A stretch of 64,000 nt of DNA from Helopsaltes ochotensis (GCA_013400155.1 VXBM01000093.1:1478783-1542782), one strand, 5' to 3'; positions 37,001 through 50,615 are shown, counted from the stretch's first letter. Notes: generated by a model from the letters alone, not told the origin. Made by a program: numbers and translations.

Positions 37001-37447
37001 CAAGTCCCTGGGAAAGAGATGCTTCCCCTTTGCCAGGAGAGGGAAAGGCCACCAGAGTGGGACTGCCCGAGCTGGTGAACTCTGCTGCCATCATGGCTCT
37101 CACTTTATTGCAGCACTTGTTGGTAAAAGCCTGGAGGGAAGAGGTTGGCTGGAGGCTGGTGAGCTCCTGGGTGCTCAGGAGGGAGGGAGGGCTCTCTCTG
37201 CCATCAAGCCTTGCATGTGGCACATGTGGCAGGGCTTACCCTCTGCAGTGCCAGGAGCTGCTGTGTGAGGTGGCAGCAGCTGCTCCAGGTCACCCTGGAG
37301 GGTGTGGAGGGCTGAGAAGCTCACTCCAAATCTGTGTCCCCATGTGCTGTCAGAGCAGTGGGCTCAGCCAGATTTCTGGTGCCAACCCCTGCAAGTGTGT
37401 CCACACCTGTCTTCATGTGTGACTGAAATGTCTCTTTCTCCTGCCAG
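30009..37447 (+). other. MOB3C: MOB3C intron 1
   Basis: This 7.4 kb stretch lies between the putative noncoding exon and the coding exon. It holds a G-rich tract (31430-31485), a T-run (about 34777-34797) and a short TA/TATG-rich stretch (about 35366-35397). No coding exon was seen. Confidence 0.5.
31430..31485 (+). repeat. G-rich tract with quadruplex potential
   Basis: At least six runs of three to five G occur within about 55 bases on the + strand (CAGGGAGGCAGGGCAGGGGG and onward), with short spacers. The tract is imperfectly repetitive (GGCAGG units). Confidence 0.7.
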
Positions 37448-37947
37448 AAACCTCCATCCCTGAAGACCCCAGCCCTGGGTTTCATGCTGCTCTGAGCCTC
37501 TGCCCTCACCCTGGCCGGCCCTGCCCGCAATGGCCCTGTGTCTCAAGCAGGTCTTCAACAAAGACAAAACGTTCCGTCCCCGAAAGAAGTTCGAGCCGGG
37601 CACGCAACGCTTTGAGCTGTACAAGAAAGCCCAGGCCTCCCTCAAGTCCGGGCTTGACCTGAAGGCAGTGGTGCAGCTGCCCCCCGGCGAGAGCATCAAC
37701 GACTGGATCGCCGTGCACGTGGTGGACTTCTTCAACCGCATCAACCTCATCTACGGCACCATGTCGGAATACTGCACGGAGAGGAGCTGCCCCATCATGT
37801 CCGGGGGGCTCAAGTACGAGTACAGGTGGCAGGACGACAGCAAGTACAAGAAGCCGACCAAGCTGTCGGCCCCGCAGTACATGTGCATGCTGATGGACTG
37901 GATCGAGATGCTCATTAACAACGAGGACGTCTTCCCCACCAGGATAG
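37448..37947 (+). CDS. MOB3C: MOB3C first coding exon (5'UTR plus codons 1-139 and the first base of 140)
   Basis: The acceptor TTTCTCCTGCCAG precedes 82 bases of 5'UTR and the ATG at 37530. The exon ends AGGATAG|GTGAGT in phase 1. It encodes the whole N-terminal half including both cysteine zinc ligands. Codon usage is strongly G/C at third positions compared with the later MOB3C exons. Confidence 0.92.
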
Positions 37948-40900
37948 GTGAGTGTGCTCTGGGTCCCTGCAGGAGAGCCGGGGCTGCAACTGTTGCAGGT
38001 TCCAAAGCTGCTGGTGCACCGCAGGGTTGGTATTGATGAATTCTATTATTCAAAGTATTGTGGCATTTCCTGTTCCAGGTGTTTCTCAGTTTCTGTCCCA
38101 TACCCTTTTGCTCCAAACGGAGTCTGGGATTTGTCAGCCTGCTGCTAGGGGATGTGGGACACAATGTTCTTTTCTGTGCTTGAACTTATTCTCTGTTTGT
38201 GAGAAATGAAGGCTGGTAGGTCATTAGCTTCCTTTAGCCTTTCCTCAAGGGGTTGAGCTGCAGGGCTGCTTAGAGGTGATCATCACACCCCTGCTTTTCT
38301 CCCAACTAATCAACTCAATTTCTTTCTGGTTTTCCATGTAGTTTCATGGTCCCAAGATCCAACCCTTGCTGCTTTTCTCCTCAGCCCCTTTCTATCTCAG
38401 CCCTGATTATACCTCACATCTGGCTATACAGCTGAGGACTGCTTGAGCAGAGATGCCCATCCTCAGGATGCCACTGCCCAGGCCCAGGGTGTATAATACA
38501 CCTCTTCTAAAAGTTTGGCCTTAGGAGCTTGCAGCAGCTGCCAAAGGCAACACAGCTTTCAAACTAACCCCTCTGCTGCTGGCCTGCAACGCTCAGCAGC
38601 TGCCAAGGCTGATATTAACTGCTACTTAGCTACTTTTTGTCTTTTGGGGCGATGAGTTCAAGGGTTGGAGCTAATGGGGCTTCCAGAGTCTCAGGTCATG
38701 CCTTGGAGAGGTTGTTTTTCAGATGGAACATGAAGCCACTTGAATGTAAAAAAAAGATTTAAGGAGTTTGGAGGGGCAAAGGCATAGCTTTGCAAGTCTG
38801 CTTGACCTTTTCTTGTTTGCCAAGCAGACAGAGCCATATGAAATCAGTGCAGCTTACGATCAAGATTTTTATTAACATGCTGGGAAGCATTGAAGAAAAT
38901 GGTCTGTGTGGGATTGCTGGCATTACTCACTCTTGTAGCCCCGTTTGGCTGTGCTGTACATGTAGTTGTGTGTCTTTTTAAGGAAAGTCTCTGGCCCTTG
39001 GAGTCTGAGAGGGGTCATGGGTCTCTGCAAGCAAGAGGGGAGGCAGTGCCTGCAGCTTGGTTGTGCCAAACTGTTTTGGCTTTGGGATGGGGTAACTCCC
39101 CCAGACCCCTGATCCGATCTGGCTGCTCTGGCTTTGCCTGGAGTTAGGGTGGGACAAGTCCCTGAAATCAAGACCAGCAGGCACTCGCTGCCTTCTTCCC
39201 CTCGCTGGCATCTGGGACAGGCAGGGTGGCACAGCGCCAGCTCCTCATGCTGGGGGACAGGCAGGATGCCTTTGGGGTGTGTGGGAGAGGCAGTCCCTGG
39301 GATTCACTGGGGATATTCACTGTGCTATGGAGGCATCTTTCCCTCGTGGGCATGGTGGTGTCCGTGCACTCCAGTGAACAGACGGGGCTGGAAGTGTGGC
39401 TGGCTGACAGTGTCCATGTGGGATACTCTGGGCCAGCAGTCCCAGCTCTGCTGGGGCCAGCAGAGTCCCTGTTCATTCGGGCTGCACAGACTTGCTGCTG
39501 CTGAGGGGTGAGACAGCAGCCACAGGGAGCAGGGTATGTGTTCCTCTTCCTGAGGTGGCTTGTCCCCAAGGAGATCTGCGTGCCATTAAAAGCAGAGGCA
39601 CAGATGTGGATTTACTCTGTTTTCCCTCCAGCCAGAAAGGAGTGTCTTGATCCAATTTCATGCCTTTCAGGTGGGATTTGGGATGTAATGCTGCTTGGCA
39701 CTTGTCTGGGGAGTAAAGGTGTACAGGGAGTATTAACACCTCAAAAAGCAGGCAGCCATGGGAGGGACATTGCAGCACCCTCTGCTCTCCCACATCTCTC
39801 TCTCTGAGGTGCAAAAGCCTAATACAGTCATGGTCCTGGTGACTTTCACCTCATTTGTGGCACTTCTCCCTCTGAGTTGTAGCACATCCTGATGTGGGGA
39901 GGGATGGCTGGTGCCTCTGGTTTCCACTTCTGCTTTCATTTCAGTTTGGGGGCAGTTCTGGGTGAGATCCGGGATGGCTGTAGGTGAACATGGGTCAGAT
40001 CCATTTTTTTCTCTTCCAAGGCTGTTCCTGGGGTCCCTTTTCCAAGCCCTTTTGTTGTGGGGACCCTTGTGTCCCCTGAATGACTTCAGGCTCTGTGTCA
40101 GTGTGTCTTGGTGGTTTCAGCCTCACACCAGTGAAAGGGAGCTCAGGCTGAGGTTGCACTCTAAAACACATGAAAGGCTGTTGGGGGAGGCAGGGGGAGG
40201 AGGGAGCTGGTGGCACTTTGTCATCAGGGTGTCCCCAATTACCTGCCTTTCACTGGCCTGCCTTGTTCACTGGGTAATTGCTTGGCAGCTCTGGCATTTC
40301 AGAAGATGCAATGTTTGGCTGAAGGAAAATGCCCTTGATGACAGAGGAGGCTGGCCAGGATGTGGGGCTCAGGGACAGTGGCTACGGTGACCAAACAGAA
40401 GTGCTTAATCTCTCTCCTAAAGGGAGAAAAGACCCAGGACAAGGGGAATAAGGCACTGAGAGGACACACAGAGGAGATGTGAGCAGTTGTAAGGAGGGGA
40501 AAGGAGCTTGATGAGGTGATGAGGGGAAATTACAAATGTTATGCTTTGGAGTTGCAGTGAGACTCTTGGATGTTTGTAGCAGAAATGGGATTAACATGAA
40601 GATTTGTTTCAGTCCTGCTTGTGCTGGAGAGGTCTCTGGGCACAACCTCCTACTATCTCAGCTGGTGTTTCATGAGCTTCGTGCATCTCAGCCTTCCCTC
40701 CTGTCCCCTCTTAGCCATGTGCAGTAAAGCTGCCCAGCACAAAGACTTCCCTGGCTAAGGCCACCTGACTGCAGACAAAACAGACTTTTGTCGGTTTTGA
40801 ATTTGTTTTTCTTAGGAACAGCAAGTGTTCCCCAAACTCACAAACATTGTGGGAGGCTAACCTCAGCATCCTCCTCCATCCAAGAGCGGCACAGCCTGAA

Positions 40901-43900
40901 GCAGCACATGATTCAGCAGGGCTTGCTGGTAGGCCCTGACAGTGGAGAGGTATCTCATGTGTCAGAAGAGGGAAATCTTTCACCCAGGGTGAGAGGCTCA
41001 GCTAGAAATGAGCAGAGATGGTTCACTGACGTGGGCTCACAGGGTCCTTAGGCATCACAAGGGAGACCTTGGCTGGGGTAAATGGTCACAGTTCCAGTGA
41101 CCAAAGCAGAGCTGGGCTGGTTTGCACATTAAAGCATCTGCTCCTTCAGCACATGTCAGAGGTGGGAGGGGAGCAGAGTGACCACACCTTTGGTTTAGCC
41201 CAGCTGCGTGATGCAGAGCTCTTGCCAGCTCTGCAGTGGGGCCAGAGGGACAGCTGGCATCTGACATGGCAGGAAGGGAGCCCGACAGCAGCAGACAGTT
41301 TGTGACCTGGCAGAGTTAACCAGCAGGACTGCAGCCCTCGGATGGCACCAGGAGAAAATGCCTATGGTGGAGATTATTAGCAGGTCTGAGGGGCTGCCAA
41401 GCCTCCTGCATACCACAGCAAGGGTTGGGGGAGATACTGTGTGTTCCCCGTGCCCCAGGAAATCTACCTGCAGGGCTCCATACCACTGTCTAATCCCTTC
41501 TCTGGAGTGGGAACCTGTTTGTCAGCCAAGATTAAGATGAGACAAATCCCTGCTATGCCAACCTGATGGCTATAAATCTACAGAAGCAGCGGCTTTCCCA
41601 GACAACCCATATCATTTGGTGTGTGCTAGTGCTTTGTTTCCATTCTTCCAACCAATGTAGCTGTCCTGAAAAGTACATTTAAATGGGAGAGTAAGCATTT
41701 TTCCCATGCGGGGAGAAGAATAAATGATTCTGCAGGTGTACTTTCACCAGCTGGTAAAACCATATCAGTAGATTTGCTCAGTGAGTGGCCACATGAGCAA
41801 ATTATCACCTGGAAAATATCCTCTCCTCCCAGTAATCGTTCTGCCCTGTGGTGCCTGGTCTCAGGGAGCTGCTGCTGGGCAGTGCCGTGCTGAGGAGGAA
41901 GGATGGTTGGATGGGGTTTCCAGGGTCCAGGGCTGTGTCTGCCCTGCCAGCCCAGCATCAGGCTGCTGGTTGCACGAGGCCAGGTGTCCTCCATCAGCAC
42001 CATGGTGGCTGCTGAAACCTCCCTGTTGTTCAGTGAGTGCAGAGGCAGGGTTTGGAGCAGCCCCAGCGCCGGAAACACCTCGTGCTGCCTGCCAGATCTG
42101 CCCGCGGCTCGGCAGAGCACCAGCCGCAGGAGGTTTTATAACAGTTCTTGGAAAGCTTCTCCAAACTCAAGCCTGTCATTCAAGCACAGTCCCAAAACAA
42201 TTATAAAAAACAGAGAAAACCTGGTGCGAAATTATCCGATACTTTCTTGCCATAACAACAGGAGAAAAATGTTCAGAATTCAGCTAATTATTGGTGTTCT
42301 CTCAGCTGGCTCTTTTTTACATATTTTTTTTCCCCTGCTTTTTTTCTTCCAAAATTAATACCACACCAGCTTGCAGCTGCCATCATGCATTTAGTTTTAA
42401 GCAGTGCTTTAAAGACTTATTTTTAGAAAAAATGAATCACTGAACACCACAGTGGCCAAAATGAAATTGAGAAATAACAACAATTCATCACGAAGTTCAC
42501 TGAATTACTGCATTTGCAGAGGAAAAAAAAAATACAACTGCCAAGAAGTAAAATAGCTTCCCAGTACTGATTCATCATGAAAAAATTAAATTGGCTGGTG
42601 CACAAGTATTGGGGGTAGAAGATGGCAGGAAAGATCCAGGACCCTTTGGCAATCCCTTACCCTAAGCACAGGCACTTTGATACCTCTCATTTCCATTTCC
42701 TTTTACGCATGGTTTCCTTATGTTTTGAAGCAATCAGCACAGGGTGGGGAAAACAGATTCCTTGGAGCTTTAAATCATATCTTGGGATTTTCAAGCAAAA
42801 ACATCCAAGACGAACTAAAGGTGCCAATTCATTTCAGGGCTGTGAGTCACTCTGCTTGGAGTGAAATTGTACCTGCTGTACTCACAGCTTTTGCCTTGGC
42901 TTGGAGCAGAAATTCTTCCTAATATCTAAACTAAACATCATGCAGGAAGAATCAGAGGGTGGCTGCTGCCTGCCAGACTGTGGGCTTGCTGCTGCTTTCT
43001 CCAAGGTTGCTGGATGGGAATTAAATGTAAAGGTAATTTCAATGCTTTTAAGTCGGCCCAGGTGAGTTTTGTGATGTTCTGCTGTCCCCTGGGGCCATTA
43101 GACCACCATCAACGGGATGAACTAGGATGGTGTTTTTTGGTCTCTGCAGGTGTGCAGGGCTGGGGAGGGTGAAGCAAAGCCAAGCAGCATCGCCCTGTTG
43201 GGGTGGTTTGTCAAACCTGGAGGTCCTTCCTGACTTTGCCCTGGCCTGCTGTATTTGTGCTAAGAGGGCATCTCAGCCACGCAGGGCTGTCCCACCAGAC
43301 TCATCCCTCTGTCTCGTCCTTGTCTCATTGCCACTCTCCCGGGTTTGTGCCACGATGTGCCACCTTTGAGATGGAGCAATCCCCTAAGCAAGGGCCACCG
43401 CTGCCCCCCTCCCAAATGCCATTTATCGGTGCATTGGCCACTGATGGGGCGGGTGTCTGTGCTGGCTGTGAGGCTGCTCTGCCTGGCCCAGCCTGGCAGG
43501 GGATGGAGCCCCGAGGGGAGCAGCTGTCCCATTGCTCTGCTCTCGCTGCTGCAGTGAGCGCTCCCAGCAGCGGGAGCAGCTCCGGTGGGAATGGCAGCGA
43601 GCTTCAACACCCGCAGGGGAGGAGAGGCTGGCGTGGCCAGAGATCCCTGTGCCATGGCTTTCCCCTGGCTGGGACGTGCTGGCTGCAGTGTGTGCCTGGC
43701 TGCAGGGAGGAGGTACAGCCTGCCCTGGCTGTGTCCCCTGACGTGCTGGAGAGGATGTCACATGTGTTGTCTGCTGGACATCCGCTGCGCCAGCAGCGCT
43801 GACCCAGGGCAAGCCGGATTTGTGCCGGATCCTTCTGCTGCTCTCAGATGCAGCCTTTACTGCACAGCCCTTCTCTTTCAGCTCTGGGCAAAGGGGTGGG

Positions 43901-46900
43901 GTGTTTCTCCAGCTCCCCACCAGCATGGCCAGTGCCTGCTGGGGCTGCTGTGGGTTTCCCTCCAAGGCACTGGAGATCAGCAGCGAGGCACTGCTGGCAG
44001 AGGCAATCTGCATATCAGATATCCGCCCTGCTTCCTTCCCGAGGGGAAGTGCTTTGATGGGCTGGCACAGAGCCCTGTGCCAGATGAAGGGTCCAGTCAA
44101 GCATCTTTAGCCTGTATCGAGGGTCCTGGCTCAGGAGACAGACGTGTCTGCAGCACGGGGAGCGGAAAGGAAGCAGGACCCTGCTGTGCCTCCCCGGGCA
44201 GGTGTGCAAGCCAGAGGGGTGCTGCAGGGAGAAAGAGCCAGAGCCGGACCCGAGCGACCCCGGAGGACCATAGTGAGGGGTATGTCCTGGCATGGGACAT
44301 CCATTAGTGGCAGGCAGGCACCGCTGCAGCCTGGCCATGCCTGGAGGGGACAGCCACACACTGACACCTGGTGATGGACACAAAGAAGGGCAGCTCAGCG
44401 CCAGCTCCCGGGAGCTTCCCCTGCTCCTGGTTCATGTGAAACACAGTGGATGAGCAGTCCAGAAGTGAGCTTGGAGGCCCTGGCAGCCTGGTGGTGTCTT
44501 TCCATACATCATTAGGTTTAGGAGTTCAAGAACTCCCATAGTTGTTGATGACCATGCGATTTTAATTAGCTAACCTTTAAAGATTCTTTGTAATTCAAAC
44601 TATTGTTTGAATCTGTGATTCAAGCTAAATCTCTGTTCCCTGATGCAAAAGCTGCTTTTGGAGAACCCAGAATGTAGCTGGAAGTGCCTCTTCTCTAAGT
44701 CTCTCAGCTGCCTGCATGTCCATGAGGACTTGCTGGTGACAGATGTATTAGACAAGACAATTCCTGGCTAACCTCAGGACAAAAGCTGTGGAAAGCCCCT
44801 TGTCACCATCTGCCATGTCTGGAGGTGGCCCATCTGACAGCAGGATCTGCACCATAGATGCTGCCAGCCCTGGGAGCCCGAGATCTGTTTGATCTGCTGT
44901 TCACCCTCTGAGCTTATTTCCTTCTCAGCTCAGGACAGGCTTGAGGGTTGCTGCTTTCCTTCACTATCACTCTTTGCAGTTTGGCAATAAATTCCCAGTG
45001 ATGGTCAGGTTGGATTTCTCCCTCACTGCCTGCTTTGACTGGGGAGGCAGTTGGTGACTGGGATGGGTGACAAACTGAAGGCAGCCAAGTGCCTTCCTGC
45101 CTGCTCCTGGGCACTTGCAGAGATCCCAGCTGCCTCTGGTCCCAGGGACATGACAGGCTGTCCAGAGCAGTGTGTATTCCCCAGCCACTGCCCAGAAATG
45201 TGCATTCACCAGCAGTTATTTGCTGTGATGAGCTTTATTAAAAAAAAAAAAGTTTCTTAATCAGTTCTTCAAAGCTGGTCTGGAGGGGCCACCCTAATGG
45301 CATGTCTGAGTCCCCAGCTGGGTGATTCCAGCTTTTGTTTGCTCAGCAAATCCTCACTCAGTGCAGAAAGCTCAAATGTAGCTATTTATAAAGTGCTGTG
45401 CCCCTCCTGACTGCAGGGGAACCTGGGGAGCTCTCTGATCCCTGCCTGTGTCAGAATAGCAGGCAAGGAGAGCTCTGTAGCCAAGGGTGCTGGGCAGAAG
45501 AAGATCTCCAGTCACATCTCTAAGGTGTTGGCATAGGGACAGCCTGGTTGTACTTTGCCAGATGTGAACACCTTTCCTGAAAAGTCCTAATGGGATCTGT
45601 CAGAGCTGGCAGTGAAACAGGTCATGCTGAGGTCCCTGCTGCAGGAGCAGCCCTGGGGCTGCAGTGCGCTCGTGGTTACGCAGAGCAGTGGCCACAAATC
45701 AGTCTCAAAACCAGCTCTCTGTGTGATGCTGAGCCAACATCTGTGTCCTTCTCCAAGTGGTGGCTGGGACATCCAGATGTGGCACGAACGCAGACGCTTC
45801 AGCCCTGCCCTCTGCTCCAACTCTGGATGCAGGAAAGGGAGACTGGGCTGTGCTCGGGGTGACTCTGCTTTAGACCAAAAATAATTTTCTTTTATGAGTT
45901 CCAAAGCCAACACCTGCCCAACCGTGGCAATTGAGAACAGGGTCCACATGTGATGCTGGAGTGACGGAACCTTTGCGTTTGCCACCCACGGAGGAGAGGG
46001 GCTCGGCACCGCTGCTGGGAAACAAAACTGCCAGGAGTCTTTGGGAAAAAAACAGCTTTAATTGCCTAGGAAGGCTGGTGAGAAAGATTCAAAGATAAAA
46101 TTACCATTTTTAATTTTTTAGCTAAGAGATTTGCTGATGCTTTCCTGTGCACAAAATGTGTGAACTAGCCATGGTTGAGCAGAGTTTGTTTGGAAGAATT
46201 TTCAAGAGGTTATGTGCTGCATTAATAAGAAGCTAAGGGAGGAGGCTGGTACAACCGTGGGAAGGGAGGTTTTTATTTTGTTCTTTGTGTATTTGCATTG
46301 AATTGCTCTGAGGAGAGGAGGAAGCCTCAGGAAAACAAATATCAGTTGTTTCATTCTCCTCCTCACAAAAAAACCCCAACAACAACAACAAAAAAAAGAA
46401 CCCAAAAAGTTTAGTGTTTCAAAGCCATGTTTCCTTTAGAGATTTACCCCAAGGTTGCTGGCACTGATGGTATCTCACCCTGAGATTTTCACTGTGATAG
46501 CAGTGTGTTTTGAAAAGGATGGAAATATCCCAACTGTGTCCTTGTGCAGGACAAAGCTGAAAGCACAGAGCCCGGTGTGGTGGGTCCCATCCTATGAGGA
46601 TATCTCAGGATGAAATTACAACCATCATTAAGATGGGCGCTTTTCTTCCTGATTTAATGAGACATTTTATTGAAATAAGGATCAGGAAAAAGGTAGAAAC
46701 CCCACCAATTTCTGCTGATGCATCAGAAGTGATGTTTGAGGGTGTGAGGAGGAAGGAAAACAGTATGAGCCATGCTTTTGGGTTCAGAGGAAGGTATCTT
46801 TTCTGGCAGGAGATGGTTTGGCTTTGTTCATGGACCTGGGTAAATACAATTTGACTTATGTTTTGCCTGCACAGGCTTGTGGGGAAAAGGCAGGCAGAGG

Positions 46901-49900
46901 GCAGAAGGATCTTCTGCCAGATTGCTCTGGATTGAGCCAGATGTGGAGAGCTGTGGCCTCCTTAAACGTGTGAGGAATTTTCTCTCCTAAGGCAGCTCTC
47001 GAATCCTGAGCCCATGCCTGTGTGAAATTGCTAGCTGGGCCATGAGGGATTATGTGGGAAGAGCTCAGTGGCACACTGCCCCAGTGTCACTCTTGGCATT
47101 ACCCAAGGGTGTCCTTCTTGTCACCTCTGACTGCCTGTCAAGCATGACAGAGACATTTAAATGCTAACTGGGGTTTTTTTGGAAATGTTGAAATGGCTTC
47201 CAACTTGCTTCTGCTTTGCAGGTGTTCCCTTCCCCAAGCAGTTCCAGCAAGTTTGCACCAAGATCCTCACCCGCCTCTTCCGTGTCTTTGTCCATGTCTA
47301 CATCCACCACTTTGACAGCATCATCAACATGGGTGCTGAGGCTCACGTCAACACCTGCTACAAGCACTTTTACTATTTCATCAGGGAGTTCAGCCTCATT
47401 GACCACAGGGAGCTGGAGCCTTTGGTAAGGATGGCCCTGGGATGGCAGGTGGAGGGTGAGTGGTGTGGGCTGGACACAGTGCTGGTAGGTTCGGGTTGGG
47501 GCTGGACTCCGAGCAGTGCTGACCCTCTCTGGACTCTCATCCTACCTGAGACACACAGTCATGTTTTCTGTCCTGGGACCATCAGCCTCAGTGCTCTGAG
47601 AGAGAAACTCCCAGCAGCACCAAGGAAACCATTGATCATTTCTTAGCCTTTGCCTCTGTTGTAATTTCTGTGATTTGAACTTTGATACCCTGAGGGCCAC
47701 CACAGGGTGGTGTCCCCATAGTGACTTGGTAGCTCTAATGCAATTTGCACATCCAAGTGTTTCCAGCCAGTGGTGCCCACATGGCTTTCAGGAGTCAGAT
47801 TTGAGCCAAAGTCTCTTCTCCACAGCTTTTCTTTTAGCATTCCCTCCTTGAGATCCTAGTGTGAATTAGACTGAGGCTGTAGGGAAGGCAAGCCCTGATA
47901 GGACACACAGCTTCAGACAACACTGTCAAAGCCATGCTGGAGAGGCCTCACTGGATTTCTCTGCAGCCTCCCTTGGGAAGCAATTAGCCAGGCAGAAGGT
48001 GAGAGTCCTTGACAACAGCAGGATTTGTGGGAAGCAGAGGCCAGACAGCCCAGGGCTCATAAACTAGAAAATGCACATAGTTGGTTTTGTAAGAGAAGCA
48101 ATTCTGTCACAGACGAGGTTGAGTTTAGTCTGACCTAGGGAGGACATACTGCAATGGGGAAGGAATTAATAGGAAACCCAGTAGTTTGCATGCTCTGATA
48201 AGGGCTGGGGTGCAGAAAAGGCCATATCCAGCAGCAGTCAGGAAAGACCAAGAGGATATAATCTGAGAAAGAGCTGAGAAGAGTCCCAGGTCTTGCTTAG
48301 GATCTGGAGGTGGGAGAGATGCCTCTGCCCCTAAGTGCTAAGCACTTAACTCCTCTGCTTTCATTTGTCTCAGTCAGTTTTCTGCCTATCTGCTCTAATA
48401 ATGATTTAGGGGGATGGAGAGATGATGACCTAATCAGGGCAGACTTGAATGACAACAGTATTCACTTTAATTATTTTGTAGAATTCAGCTGTAACACATT
48501 TTATCACAATGGCCCTCGGCTCTAGAAAATGGCAGCTCAGCATCAGTCTGTCCTCTGTCAGTGTTCCTGATGACAAACCTCTTCAGCATTACTACAGTCC
48601 ATAATGGTGTCATCCCCTTGCTTGCTAATGTGAATAATTAACAACTGGGAGCCAAAGCAGAGGCTGACTTTGCTAAATAGGCTTTCAATGCCAGTGACTC
48701 ACATGCAACATGAGATGATTGATGGGTCTGCATAAATCTCAGGTGAACAGATTCTTTCCCGGTGATGCAACCACTGTCAAACTACAAGGAAATGAGACAC
48801 ATTTGCCCCTGGTCTATCTGTGTCTCATTGCCTGCCATCCAAGCCTCAAGCAGACCCAAGCACAGGGTTGAGAGGAAGGACCAGGGAGGAGGAAGGGCCT
48901 CCTTCCCTCAGGCAGTGAGTTGCTTTAGGTGTGTATGAGTGTCCTGCAACCAGGCTGCCTCATCAGCCCAGACAGCTGTCCTAACCTTGCATTTAGTTAG
49001 TCCCCATGAATCCCATGACAGACTTCTAAGCTTTCCTCTGGCTAGCTTGAATCTCCCTTTGCTGCTTCAATTTCCCTTTTGTGGGATGTGATTTCTTAGC
49101 AGCAAATCTTGGGAACTGAGAATGGGATCCTTTGTGCGGCAGAACCAGCGAAAGGCAGTGATCCCCTCTCTCAGTAAACAAGGAAAATGGGGCTGGAGAG
49201 AAGCCGTGCACTTGCTTCCTTGACGAGGGCAGCTCGTGGTGCTGGGCTGCAGTGCTGGCAGGGCTCCAGCTGGTTACGCACTCAGGCAGAGCTGTGGGGA
49301 TTTTCTGAATGTGAGGAATGCCTTGGACATTTGAGGCTGGTCTGAGGAGCTCACTGGGGACTTATCAGCCCATTGGTCACTGCAGCCCTTCCTGTTTATG
49401 GCTGTTTTTGTGCCTGCTGTTGTGCTAGTGGGGTGAGCGCAATGCTGTTGCAAGAGGATGTGCAGAGTCCTCTCACCCTCTTCTTTTCCTTCCAAGATGT
49501 TTGCAAACATTTCCTGTTAGCAATGTGATTTCGTGGCAGAACATCAACTTTTCATTTGATTGCCAGGTTCTGCACAGAGATTTTGCATGTTACTCCTATA
49601 GGAAAGCCCTCTCTTTACCACTGTCCCTGATGGATTTGAAAAAAAAAGTTCTCAGCACTGAAAATCAGAGTTTGCTACTTCTGTCTCCCTTGGTCATATA
49701 ACTAAAGGGCCTTTTATAGGGTTACTCAAGGGTCATCCTCCTTTCCTAGTTCTTCTTTTTTTCAGGGTTGAATTCTTCCGTCTCCACGGACCAGCCCTAC
49801 TTCCAGTCTATTTGGGGAGTACCTTTTAATGTGCAAACCTTCCTCTGGGGAGCATGAGGGGACCTGTAGGCACATAGATTCACAAGCCATGAAGCCAATG

Positions 49901-50615
49901 AGCCAGAATCACACTTTTCTCACTGCAGGATTTACAAGATACTAGTTGAACTTTTTAAGGCAAGGACAAATACCATCTTCCACCATCTGAAAGCTGGACA
50001 CCTTCCTAATGTAGCTGACATGATGCCATTCTGGCTAAAGAAAACAATCTGTAATCCTAAACATAGCTGGGTCTCGCTGGAGGTTTCCTGTGGCCCCTGT
50101 TATTAGCACTCACTTGCATTGCAGTGTGACTGTGGGATCCCTTGTTGTAACCACAGGTCCTCTGGATGAATTGCAGTCAGCTCCTGGAGCAAGAACTGGG
50201 AGCAGCTCCTTATCCCATCTCCTAAGGCTGCAAAGAGAAGCTCTGAGAGTGGCATCACCTTGTCTGGCTGCTCTGCAGCTGAGCCAGGGGCAGGACCTTC
50301 ATCTTTCAACATCTCAGCCAAAGCTCTTTCCTTGGACTGCTCTCAAGGCTAGGGCCCAGCCAAAATAACCTTGTGCCACACAGACTGGGGAGAGTGCCAG
50401 GATGGAGCTGCTGAGGCAGCTGAGTTCCCAGGAGGGCTGTCATGGGAAATAGAAAAAGGCTCCCCAAGACTCCCACGGTTGCTTCCCTGGGTTGGTTTTG
50501 GACACCTCCCAAACTGCCTGACACGTCACTCAGAACTGTCTTTTGCACTTACTGTTTTTTTCTTTTCTCTTTCCCTTCAATGCAGAAAGAAATGACAGAA
50601 CGAATTTGCCACTGA
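37530..50615 (+). CDS. MOB3C: MOB3C, MOB kinase activator 3C
   Basis: MOB proteins are small zinc-binding adaptors related to those that bind NDR/LATS kinases; MOB3 paralogues are associated with MST1 rather than NDR kinases. Three coding exons are joined: 37530-37947, 47222-47424 and 50586-50615 (TGA). Phases agree and the total is 216 codons, the usual MOB3C length. The four zinc ligands are present: Cys82 and Cys87 (YCTERSC) and His164 and His169 (HVYIHH). The core blocks NDWIAVHVVDFFNRINLIYG, YEYRWQD and MLMDWIEMLINNEDVFPTR are intact. The start lies at the first ATG after the acceptor at 37447 and gives the family N-terminus MALCLKQVF. The protein ends KEMTERICH. Introns are 9.3 and 3.2 kb. 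Nothing suggests a pseudogene. Confidence 0.97.
37948..47221 (+). other. MOB3C: MOB3C intron between coding exons 1 and 2
   Basis: This 9.3 kb stretch contains no recognised exon, RNA gene or clear interspersed repeat. Many open frames occur in GC-rich parts but none has family motifs or splice support. A small 8-bp inverted repeat (ATTCAAAC/GTTTGAAT) lies at about 44593-44612. Confidence 0.55.
47222..47424 (+). CDS. MOB3C: MOB3C second coding exon
   Basis: The acceptor TGCTTTGCAG precedes GTGTTCCC, which completes Gly140. The exon encodes residues 140-207 (VPFPKQF through HRELEPL), including the two histidine zinc ligands. It ends at CCTTTG|GTAAGG in phase 0. Confidence 0.95.
47425..50585 (+). 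other. MOB3C: MOB3C intron between coding exons 2 and 3
   Basis: This 3.2 kb intron has a GTAAGG donor and TGCAG acceptor. No other feature was recognised inside it. Confidence 0.7.
50586..50615 (+). CDS. MOB3C: MOB3C last coding exon, nine codons plus stop
   Basis: A polypyrimidine tract and TGCAG acceptor (50581-50585) precede KEMTERICH and TGA. The nine-residue C-terminus is what MOB3 proteins carry at this position, which confirms the short exon despite its size. Confidence 0.93.
   Translation, partial: KEMTERICH

Noticed and set aside
43203..44307. Long open frames in the large MOB3C intron, up to 240 codons
   Set aside because: The products are Gly/Ala/Ser/Cys-rich with no domain, and opposite-strand frames of similar length overlap them.
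47164..47406. Minus-strand open frame over MOB3C exon 2
   Set aside because: It is the antisense of a coding exon that matches the MOB family with correct splice phases.
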